From NCBI GenBank assembly GCA_016293535.1, contig JAEDEB010000062.1, positions 1-12,505 on the forward strand: a DNA stretch of 12,505 nt. Direction: 5' to 3'. Of the stretch, positions 1 to 6,620 are shown piece by piece. The position numbers were made by a program, and so were the translations under genes. The stretch comes from Bacteroidales bacterium (GTDB lineage: Bacteria; Bacteroidota; Bacteroidia; Bacteroidales; UBA932). The notes under the pieces were generated by a model that was not told the DNA's origin, ran no database searches, and worked only from the letters and a program-made list of their open reading frames with translations. The stretch's first letter is position 1. Every line of letters begins with the position of its first letter.

Positions 1-74
1 AAATCCGTAGACTTTCTTTTTATCTCAGCTCAGACACACTTCTTGAAACAGTATCCATATCTTTTGGCATATTC

Positions 75-99
75 ATTGCAGCAATAGTAACCCGGTTAC
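75..99. promoter_or_regulatory. Two adjacent dyads upstream of the ferritin gene
   Basis: Two perfect inverted repeats lie side by side: ATTGC-a-GCAAT at 75-85 and GTAACC-c-GGTTAC at 87-99. They sit 27 to 51 bases before the ferritin start. Such short dyads fit operator half-sites for a dimeric regulator or small RNA hairpins in the leader. No good TAnnTTTG promoter is visible here. The nearest sequence, TATCTTTTG at 58-66, has one extra base. The role is inferred from symmetry alone. Confidence 0.35.
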
Positions 100-125
100 A
101 CAATACCGCTTAATATTTTGATACT

Positions 126-605
126 ATGATTTCAGAAAATCTTCAGAAAGCGTTCAACGATCAGATTACCGCTGAACTTTGGTCTTCAAACCTTTACCTC
201 CAGATGGCTTTCACACTTAGAAAAGAAGGTTGGGACGGATTTGCACACTGGATGGAAAAACAGTCCGAAGAAGAGAAGGAACATGCCCTTGCGATGGCAC
301 ACTACCTCATCAAACGCGGAGGCAGTGCAAAAGTGAGCATGATTGACGTTGTCCCGGATGCCTGGGGTACCGTACTTGAGGTGTTCGAGCATGTTTACAG
401 GCACGAATGCCATGTTTCAGAACTCATTGATAAGCTTGTTGACGTGGCATCCGCTGAAAAGGACAAGGCAACACAGGATTTCCTCTGGGGATTCGTAAGG
501 GAGCAGGTTGAGGAAGAGGCCACTGCGGAAAGCATAATGGAAAAGATCAAAAAGGCTGGCGACCAGGGACTTTTCTATCTTGACGGCCAGCTTGGTCAGA
601 GGTAA
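126..605 (+). CDS. ftnA: Non-haem ferritin (FtnA type)
   Basis: Iron-storage ferritin of 159 residues, the usual length for bacterial FtnA. It oxidises Fe(II) at a dinuclear ferroxidase centre and stores Fe(III) in the cavity of a 24-subunit cytoplasmic shell. All ferroxidase positions known from E. coli FtnA are present at the same numbers: E17, Y24, E50, H53, E94, Q127 and E130. No haem-binding Met at the bacterioferritin position was identified. The protein begins MISENLQKAFNDQ, typical of Bacteroidales ferritins, and no earlier in-frame start is apparent. The gene stands alone: it has its own 5' region with two dyads and is followed by a strong hairpin terminator. In Bacteroides and Porphyromonas relatives ferritin supports iron storage and oxidative-stress survival. 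Family assignment is near certain; regulation is not visible beyond the dyads. Confidence 0.97.
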   Translation: MISENLQKAFNDQITAELWSSNLYLQMAFTLRKEGWDGFAHWMEKQSEEEKEHALAMAHYLIKRGGSAKVSMIDVVPDAWGTVLEVFEHVYRHECHVSELIDKLVDVASAEKDKATQDFLWGFVREQVEEEATAESIMEKIKKAGDQGLFYLDGQLGQR

Positions 606-629
606 TAATTTGAATCTCTATGCTCTGTG

Positions 630-664
630 CCGGGAGGTATCTTCAAGATATCTCCCGGTTTCTT
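630..664 (+). terminator. Intrinsic terminator after ferritin
   Basis: A 12-bp stem at 630-641 and 647-658 (CCGGGAGGTATC with GATATCTCCCGG, one G-T pair) has a 5-base loop and is followed by TTTCTTT. It begins 24 bases after the ferritin stop and separates that gene from the fimbrial locus. Confidence 0.85.
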
Positions 665-719
665 TGTGAGATGTATACAAATTTTTGCAAAAACGTACCA
701 CAAATCGCTGAAATATATA

Positions 720-727
720 TACCTTTG
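720..727 (+). promoter_or_regulatory. Bacteroidetes -7 element for the fimbrial locus
   Basis: TACCTTTG matches the Bacteroidetes -7 consensus TAnnTTTG exactly. It lies 32 bases before the ATG at 760, so transcription would start near 733 and leave a leader of about 27 bases. No -33 TTG is seen 19-21 bases upstream. It is the only recognisable promoter before the six fimbrial genes. Confidence 0.6.
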
Positions 728-759
728 CCCTCCTATCACTTGTAGTGTGCAAAAGTATT

Positions 760-1350
760 ATGAGGATCAGAAAACATATTCTGGCGATAGCCGGCCTTAT
801 CATATTGACAACACTGTCTGCGAACGCGCAGAAGGCAGCCCTGAAGACCAACCTTCTGTACGATGCGACTACGACCGTGAACCTCGGTCTCGAATTCGGG
901 CTGGCACCGAAATGGACAATGGACATATCCGGTAACTACAATCCGTGGAACCTTCCGGGGGACCGCATCATCAAGCACGCAATGGTGCAGCCGGAGTTCC
1001 GTTACTGGTTCTGTGACCGTTTCTCGCGGCATTTCATAGGGTTCCATGCACTCGGAGGAATATACAACTTCGGAAACCTGCCGCTGGACTTCAAATACCT
1101 GTGGCTCGACTTCTCCCCTCTGAAGGAGCACCGTTTCCAGGGCTGGGGCGTCGGCGGCGGTCTCGTATACGGCTATGACGTGATACTCGGAAAGCACTGG
1201 AACCTTGAATTCGAGCTAGGCGCCGGGTACATCTACACCCAATACGACGAATACGTGTGCACCACCTGCGGAAAGAAACTCGCCGACAATGTGCCTGTGC
1301 ACTACGTGGGACCTACTAAAGCGGCTATCAGCCTTGTCTATCTTTTCTAA
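760..1350 (+). CDS. DUF3575 outer-membrane beta-barrel protein
   Basis: A 196-residue exported protein of the DUF3575 family, common in Bacteroidales next to fimbrillin genes. A signal peptide covers residues 1-23, with cleavage likely after ANA before Q24. The family signature KTNLLYDATTTVNLGLEFG follows directly at 29-47, then NPWNL at 61-65. Alternating hydrophobic and Gly-rich segments and a C-terminal SLVYLF ending in Phe (F196) are typical of an outer-membrane barrel insertion signal. C167 and C170 form a CxxC pair in a probable loop. A GTG at 745 would add five residues (MCKSI) before the basic signal-peptide start; the ATG at 760 fits the promoter and signal peptide better. It probably works with the downstream OmpA-like protein at the cell surface. 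The precise function of DUF3575 proteins is unknown to me. Confidence 0.88.
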   Translation: MRIRKHILAIAGLIILTTLSANAQKAALKTNLLYDATTTVNLGLEFGLAPKWTMDISGNYNPWNLPGDRIIKHAMVQPEFRYWFCDRFSRHFIGFHALGGIYNFGNLPLDFKYLWLDFSPLKEHRFQGWGVGGGLVYGYDVILGKHWNLEFELGAGYIYTQYDEYVCTTCGKKLADNVPVHYVGPTKAAISLVYLF

Positions 1351-1370
1351 GCGGAGTTGAAAATGAGAAA

Positions 1371-2858
1371 ATGAAAAGGATAATGTCAATACTTGCGGCG
1401 GTTCTCGTCGCAGAAACGGCCGCCCTGTCCGGCGATATTCAGACAAACGAAGCATCGTTCGAGGCCGCAGCACCGAAAGCAAGGAAAAACGATGACGGCA
1501 AGACCGGTGCATCATCGAACGTCAGGAACGCCGGAGGACTGCTGGTCAAGGAGGCCGGGATACAAAGGAATGACCAGCTGATGTCTGTGGATATGAACAT
1601 GGACCTCAGCGAACTCGGCGTCAGGACCAACCGCGTCACCGTATTCACTCCCATGCTCGTGAGCCCGACCGACACCTCCGCATTCCCGTCGTTCGCCGTT
1701 TTCGGCAGGAACCGATGGTTCTACTATCTGCGCAACGACCTGCGCGTCGTGCCTGACGGGAACGCCTGGCGGAAGAAGAATGCACCCGAAGACCTCGAAT
1801 ACAGCGCAAACATCCCGTTCGAAGAATGGATGAACGGTGCGGAACTCAAACTTCGCAAAGAGGATTGCGGATGCTGCGGCGATGTGCTCGACAGTGCATA
1901 TTACGCGCTGGGTGCATACAGGGTGTACGAACCTGCATACCTCTACGCCGCGGTACCGGAGCGCAACGTCGCGAAAATGAGGTCCCTCGAGGGCAATGCG
2001 TACGTCGATTTCCCGGTTTCGGAGACCGTGATATACCCGGATTATCATTCCAACCGCAGCGAACTCGCGAAAATCGTGGGCCAGATCGATTCTGTGCGCA
2101 TGGACTCAGATATAAATGTAAAGTCCATATTCATAAAGGGTTACGCATCGCCTGAGAGTCCATACGACAACAACACTCGCCTCGCGAAGGGACGTACCGA
2201 GGCAATCCGCGCCTACGTCACCGGCATGTACGATTTTCCCGAAGGGCTCATCACCACCGACTATGAACCCGAGAACTGGGAGGAGCTGAGAACCTACGTC
2301 GCAGCCTCTAAACTGCCGTCGCGCAAGCATATTCTCGCCCTCATCGACAAGGACGAGGAACCCGACCGCAAGGAATGGCTCATCAAGTCGAGGTACAAGG
2401 AGGACTATGCATACCTTCTCAAGAACTGCTATCCTTACCTCAGGAGGACTTACTACAGAATCGATTACCAGATCAGAACCTTCACCGAGGCTGATGTGGA
2501 CCACATACGCGAACTCGTGGGCACAGCTCCTCAGAAGCTCAGCCTTGAGGAGTTCTATATGGCGGCGGAGGGTCTCGACCCTCAGTCCGGGCTGTTCCAG
2601 GAAATCTTCGATGTTGCCGTGCGCATGTATCCGGGCGACCCTGTCGCCAACCTCAACGCCGCGAATGTGGCCATGCAGGGAGGTGACTACGGACGTGCGG
2701 CCAAGTATATAGAACGCGCGGAGGGACTGCCTGAAGCCGTATATGCGCGCGGAGTGCTTGCAGCCCTCGAGGGGGACAGACAGACGGCTGTCGAGTGGTT
2801 TACCAAAGCCTCCGGACTCGGAATCAGCCAGGCCGAAGCGGAACTCGAAAAACTCTGA
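1371..2858 (+). CDS. DUF3868-type protein with OmpA-like and TPR regions
   Basis: A 495-residue exported protein, 20 bases downstream of the DUF3575 gene. Residues 1-20 look like a signal peptide. Residues about 68-200 resemble the DUF3868 N-terminal domain found beside fimbrillins in Bacteroidales. They contain a Cys cluster (C166, C168, C169) and an FEEWMNG segment. Residues about 210-285 have the OmpA/MotB pattern: a yVDFPVSET strand, then IKGYASPESPYDNNTRLAKGR, where Asn and Arg sit as in peptidoglycan-binding OmpA domains. The domain appears interrupted and resumes near RRTYYRIDYQIR (358-369). Residues about 420-490 form TPR-like helices (VANLNAANVAMQGGDYGRAAKYI). Inference: a periplasmic or outer-membrane component tying the fimbrial module to peptidoglycan. 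The ATG at 1364 leads straight to a stop, so 1371 is the start. Confidence 0.85.
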   Translation: MKRIMSILAAVLVAETAALSGDIQTNEASFEAAAPKARKNDDGKTGASSNVRNAGGLLVKEAGIQRNDQLMSVDMNMDLSELGVRTNRVTVFTPMLVSPTDTSAFPSFAVFGRNRWFYYLRNDLRVVPDGNAWRKKNAPEDLEYSANIPFEEWMNGAELKLRKEDCGCCGDVLDSAYYALGAYRVYEPAYLYAAVPERNVAKMRSLEGNAYVDFPVSETVIYPDYHSNRSELAKIVGQIDSVRMDSDINVKSIFIKGYASPESPYDNNTRLAKGRTEAIRAYVTGMYDFPEGLITTDYEPENWEELRTYVAASKLPSRKHILALIDKDEEPDRKEWLIKSRYKEDYAYLLKNCYPYLRRTYYRIDYQIRTFTEADVDHIRELVGTAPQKLSLEEFYMAAEGLDPQSGLFQEIFDVAVRMYPGDPVANLNAANVAMQGGDYGRAAKYIERAEGLPEAVYARGVLAALEGDRQTAVEWFTKASGLGISQAEAELEKL

Positions 2859-2895
2859 TAAACAACTATTTATTCATATTATTCAACAACACACA

Positions 2896-4440
2896 ATGAA
2901 AAAAACACTTTTCACAGCAGCTGCCGTGCTGTTCGCACTGACAGCCTGCAACAAGGAGCCGATGGGCGGCTCTGCCGCCGACAATGGTTCGGTGTACATG
3001 CAGTTCTCCGTGAACATGCTCTCAACCAGGAGCCAGACTGACGGTCCTAATGTGGGTGATTCCAACTCCAACGCAAATCCTGACATCGAGGTAGGTCTCG
3101 ACAAGGAGAACAAAATTTCTACGGTCGATATCGCTCTTGTTGGTAATAGTTCAACTGTCGTGGCATCGAACGTGACTCCGACTGCGGCAAACACCAGCAC
3201 TTATGTTGCCAAGTTTGACACCAAGGAACTCACCGCAGGCGCAAAATACAAAGTGTATATTTACGCAAACTGCAGCGCTCCTGCGACTGTTGATACCGAT
3301 GCCGTTTCAGAGGCCACCGTCGCCGAGATGACTGCAGACAACAAGTTCTGGATGACCAATGCATATGCTGCAGAAGAAATCGAACTTCCTTCAAGCCTTG
3401 CCGCTTACACCCAGCCGAATACTCCGCTGAGCCTCGGTTCCCACACCGTAGAGCGCTCTATGGCACGCTTTGACTACAAGGCAAAGAATACCGGCAATGT
3501 ATATGATATGGGCGCCGGTCTCAAGCTCACCCTTACCGAGGCAGCTCTCATCAACCAGAGCAGGGCCCACTATATGTTCCGCAGGGTTAAAGGATCAGAT
3601 GCTGATGGCAATCCTACAGGAAACGCGACTGTTGGTGGCGTAGAAACACCATCAAGTTGGGTAGTTGACACCGACTGGGCAAGCAAGACTGCCGCCGGTT
3701 TCAACGCACAGCTCGAGGTACCTGCAAACTGGACCTGGACTTCCCTTTCCAATCTTACCACCGACGACAACTATACGGGAACTGAAGAGGGTATAAACGA
3801 CGGCGACTATAAGATCTGGTGCTACGCAAAGGAGAACACCCTGCCTTCAATCGATGCCCAGAAGCACAATGTTTCTACCGGTGTAGTATTCAAGGCTGAA
3901 ATCACTGCAGGAAATGATGCATCTCAAAATGTGAAGGATGCCCTTAATTCAGGCAAGAGGATTTATGTCTTCAACAATACTCTCTACGGAACTTGGGCTG
4001 ATGTTGAAGCAGCTGCTAAGGCTGAAGACGCAGACGCTACCCTTCAGGCAGCCTACAACCAGGCTGCTGCAAGCGTTACCGAAGGAGCTACTGACCCGAC
4101 TGCCGCTGCTGCTGCAGCTGCCGGTTTCACCGGATACTCAGCTGACGGTGGCAAGTACTACACCTACTATTATTATTGGAACCGCCACAACGACAACGAT
4201 GACCCTTACACGATGGGCATCATGGAGTTTGCAGTCGTACGTAACAACGTTTACAAGCTTTGCGTAGAATCCATTTCCAAGTTCGGTCATCCTACCCCTC
4301 CTACCGATCCTACCAACCCTACCGACCCGGATCCGGATCCAGTAAAACCTGACGGCCCTGATGAGAGCGTGAACTATTACTTCAACGTTACCGTCAAGGT
4401 TCTCCCTTGGACCGTACGCATCAACAACATCGAGTTCTAA
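2896..4440 (+). CDS. Mfa1-like major fimbrillin lipoprotein
   Basis: A 514-residue type V pilus subunit resembling the Mfa1 family major fimbrial protein. The start at 2896 gives a clean lipoprotein signal MKKTLFTAAAVLFALTAC (lipid Cys at 18); an open upstream extension to 2743 overlaps the previous gene and is not used. The first Arg after the lipid Cys is R45 in STRSQ, a fit to the maturation site cut by arginine-specific or trypsin-like proteases before donor-strand exchange. The body is a beta-rich two-domain fimbrillin (VDIALVG, YKVYIYAN, RSMARFDYKAK). An Ala-rich stretch lies at 393-410 and a Tyr run at 421-427. A Pro/Thr/Asp linker (about 466-490) precedes the terminal strand YYFNVTVKVLPWTVRINNIEF. 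Codon choice looks slightly different from its neighbours, perhaps reflecting high expression. A 37-base AT-rich gap precedes it. Confidence 0.87.
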   Translation: MKKTLFTAAAVLFALTACNKEPMGGSAADNGSVYMQFSVNMLSTRSQTDGPNVGDSNSNANPDIEVGLDKENKISTVDIALVGNSSTVVASNVTPTAANTSTYVAKFDTKELTAGAKYKVYIYANCSAPATVDTDAVSEATVAEMTADNKFWMTNAYAAEEIELPSSLAAYTQPNTPLSLGSHTVERSMARFDYKAKNTGNVYDMGAGLKLTLTEAALINQSRAHYMFRRVKGSDADGNPTGNATVGGVETPSSWVVDTDWASKTAAGFNAQLEVPANWTWTSLSNLTTDDNYTGTEEGINDGDYKIWCYAKENTLPSIDAQKHNVSTGVVFKAEITAGNDASQNVKDALNSGKRIYVFNNTLYGTWADVEAAAKAEDADATLQAAYNQAAASVTEGATDPTAAAAAAAGFTGYSADGGKYYTYYYYWNRHNDNDDPYTMGIMEFAVVRNNVYKLCVESISKFGHPTPPTDPTNPTDPDPDPVKPDGPDESVNYYFNVTVKVLPWTVRINNIEF

Positions 4441-4454
4441 TCCGAGTTCCAGAA

Positions 4455-5462
4455 ATGAATCTCAAAAGTGTAATGTCACCGTTCATCGCCAGAGGGGCAG
4501 CCGCCCTTCTGGCGTTGGCCGGTACCCTTTCCTGCAACACCATATTCACCGACCAGAGCGACTGTCCCAAGGGTGTCTCCCTGAGGTTTGTGTATGACTA
4601 CAATATGGAATATGTCAACTCATTCCACAAACAGGGACACTGCGTGAATGTCTTCGTCTTCGACGAGGCGGGCAAGTTTGTGGACAACTGGACCGAAAAC
4701 GGCGGTGCCGTCAAGGACGAGAACTGGAGGATGAACAGGACTCTGGATGCGGGCAATTACACTTTGATAGCTTATGGCGGACTGTGCTGCGACGAAACAT
4801 CCTTTGTTTCGCCGCAGTTCACAAGCCGCGCAACATCAGACACTGAGGACCCGGCAGTGGTTCTCAGACACACGGACTTCGTATCTGAGAGTTCCCTCCA
4901 TCCCCTTTTCTTCGGCACTGCCACTCTCGAGATAGGCAAGGAGGATTTCATAGAGAAGACCATTTATCTCAAGAAGGATACGAACAATATCCGATTCATA
5001 CTCCAGCAGGTGGACGGAAAGCAGTTGAACGCCTCTGATTTCGAGGTGTCCATAGTTGATGACAACAGCACCCTCGGACTGGACAACGAAGTTGTTCCTG
5101 CAGGGCCTGTTACATATCGTCCCTGGGCTAGCGGCGAGGAAACCGTAGGTTCCACGGAAGAGGGCGAGACCCCGGTATATGCAACTTGGTTCGAACTTTC
5201 CACCTCACGTCTCACGACCTCGACTTCCCCCAAGCTCATAGTCAGGAGAAGTTCGGACGGCGAGACAATCATAAACATCCCCCTCAACAACTACCTCCTT
5301 CTTCTCAAGAGCGAGCTCTACGCCGAAATGCCGGCCCAGGAGTTCCTTGACAGAATCAGCGAATGGTCGCTGGTATTCTTCCTTGACAACGGACTAAGGT
5401 GGATTTCGACCCGCATAGTCGTCAACGACTGGGTCGTAAGAATAAACAACACTGACCTTTAG
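4455..5462 (+). CDS. FimB/Mfa2 family fimbrial anchor lipoprotein
   Basis: A 335-residue protein with the hallmark of FimB/Mfa2 fimbrial subunits: CPKGVSLRFVYDYNMEYVNS at about 37-56, followed by HCVNVFVFDEAGKFV. In P. gingivalis Mfa2 is the base that anchors the minor fimbria in the outer membrane and limits its length. An N-terminal hydrophobic segment leads to C27 in GTLSC, a slightly atypical lipobox. The first Arg after it, R44, lies inside the conserved first strand, so no maturation site is apparent, as expected for an uncleaved anchor. The start chosen at 4455 is 14 bases after the major subunit stop; M7 is an alternative, and the open frame upstream overlaps the preceding gene. Unusually, the C terminus DWVVRINNTDL echoes the major subunit's end. 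Confidence 0.92.
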   Translation: MNLKSVMSPFIARGAAALLALAGTLSCNTIFTDQSDCPKGVSLRFVYDYNMEYVNSFHKQGHCVNVFVFDEAGKFVDNWTENGGAVKDENWRMNRTLDAGNYTLIAYGGLCCDETSFVSPQFTSRATSDTEDPAVVLRHTDFVSESSLHPLFFGTATLEIGKEDFIEKTIYLKKDTNNIRFILQQVDGKQLNASDFEVSIVDDNSTLGLDNEVVPAGPVTYRPWASGEETVGSTEEGETPVYATWFELSTSRLTTSTSPKLIVRRSSDGETIINIPLNNYLLLLKSELYAEMPAQEFLDRISEWSLVFFLDNGLRWISTRIVVNDWVVRINNTDL

Positions 5463-5477
5463 AAAATTACTTGGGAA

Positions 5478-6599
5478 GTGAAGATCTTCGGCAAATATTT
5501 CAAGGCACTGGCCGCTGCGGCCGCCGGCCTGATGCTCTGTTCCGGATGCAACATCTGGGACAAGGATGCAGTATTGTCGAAACTCACCATCTCCGTTACC
5601 GTCTCCAACACACCTGACGCACCTCTTTCCCGCGCAAATCTTGACCCTTCCGACTATGTGGGAGCAATGAACGACGGGGAGAAGATGCAGACTCTCAGGA
5701 TAGTCATCGTGCGCCCGGACGGGACGGTGGAGCACAACCGCCTGCTTGATTTCAAGGGAGCCGGCTCCGGAGCCTACCTCAACGTCGAAAACGTAAGTTT
5801 CGAGGTCTATGGACCGGAGACAAAGACGGTATACCTATTCGTCAACGAAGGCGCGACGCGCATAGACGCCACGAGCGGCCAGACGAAGCGCATAGTAGAC
5901 TTCGACTTCGCTGCCCTCACGCCCGGGACGGCATTCCCAACTGCAGAGATAAGCGATCTCAAAATCAGCCTCAACTCAAACGACGAGGAACTTCCATCTG
6001 CAGACGAGGAACTTCCATCTGCAGCGCTGCCGATGAGTGAACGCCACACTGTCACAATGCCTGCAGCAGACTATCACGCCGACCTCTTCGTAACAAGGGC
6101 GGCCGTGAAATTCACCTATCTCATAGAAAACACGTCCGGGGTGGAACATACTCTCGACAACCTGACCATCAACAAGGGTTCCAACATAGAGTACTACATA
6201 CCCCGTATAACATATGGCGGAGACCCTCTGCAGGGCAGTTTCAACATAAACGACTACAGCGTGCCCAATACGGGGACCAACAACAACTATTACATATTCC
6301 GGAAGAGCTTCGACAACAGGCCCATAACTGTTGCCGGCGACAAGGGCGACGGAATCACGGTCCTCGAACCAATCTATCTTCTGGAAGGAAAATACGACGA
6401 GGCAGACAACGACAAGAACTATTCGATGAGCCTCACACTTGACGGGAAGACATACAGCGAATACTTCCCGAACGTCAGCACATTACCGAGAAACACACAC
6501 GTGGTCGTCTGCGTGACCATCGGCCAGTATGGCCTGGAGTGGACCGTGGACGTCATACCATATAATGAAGTCATTCTGGAACCGGGATTCGGCCAATGA
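5478..6599 (+). CDS. Minor fimbrillin, Mfa/FimA-like lipoprotein
   Basis: A 373-residue probable accessory fimbrial subunit starting at GTG, 15 bases after the anchor gene. The GTG gives a basic then hydrophobic leader MKIFGKYFKALAAAAAGLML ending in CSGC (lipid Cys at 24), so no ATG is needed. The first Arg after the Cys is R52 in PLSRAN, a candidate maturation site. The middle has fimbrillin-like features: GAMNDGEKMQTLRIVIVRPDG, an ADYHADLFVTRAAVKF segment like the RAAAK strand of FimA/Mfa subunits, and a C terminus with LEWTVDVIPYNEVILEPGFG. A perfect 21-bp tandem duplication encodes DEELPSA twice at 169-182. The position between anchor and tip gene fits a minor subunit comparable in place to Mfa3/Mfa4, but sequence identity to those is not claimed. 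Confidence 0.8.
   Translation: MKIFGKYFKALAAAAAGLMLCSGCNIWDKDAVLSKLTISVTVSNTPDAPLSRANLDPSDYVGAMNDGEKMQTLRIVIVRPDGTVEHNRLLDFKGAGSGAYLNVENVSFEVYGPETKTVYLFVNEGATRIDATSGQTKRIVDFDFAALTPGTAFPTAEISDLKISLNSNDEELPSADEELPSAALPMSERHTVTMPAADYHADLFVTRAAVKFTYLIENTSGVEHTLDNLTINKGSNIEYYIPRITYGGDPLQGSFNINDYSVPNTGTNNNYYIFRKSFDNRPITVAGDKGDGITVLEPIYLLEGKYDEADNDKNYSMSLTLDGKTYSEYFPNVSTLPRNTHVVVCVTIGQYGLEWTVDVIPYNEVILEPGFGQ
5982..6023 (+). repeat. Tandem duplication, 2 x 21 bp, within minor fimbrillin
   Basis: Two exact copies of a 21-bp unit (5982-6002 and 6003-6023) starting GACGAGGAACTTCC encode DEELPSA twice. The unit is a multiple of three, so changes in copy number by replication slippage would lengthen or shorten a probable surface loop without breaking the frame. 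Confidence 0.95.
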
Positions 6600-6620
6600 C
6601 AGGAACGGGAGAGAGAATAA

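Noticed and set aside
606..759. Invertible (phase-variable) promoter for the fimbrial locus
   Set aside because: Some Bacteroidales surface loci use these, but no inverted-repeat pair flanks the -7 element; the only inverted repeat is the ferritin terminator.
2743..2895. N-terminal extension of the major fimbrillin to an upstream ATG
   Set aside because: It overlaps the OmpA/TPR coding region in another frame and would bury the lipoprotein signal peptide that starts at 2896.
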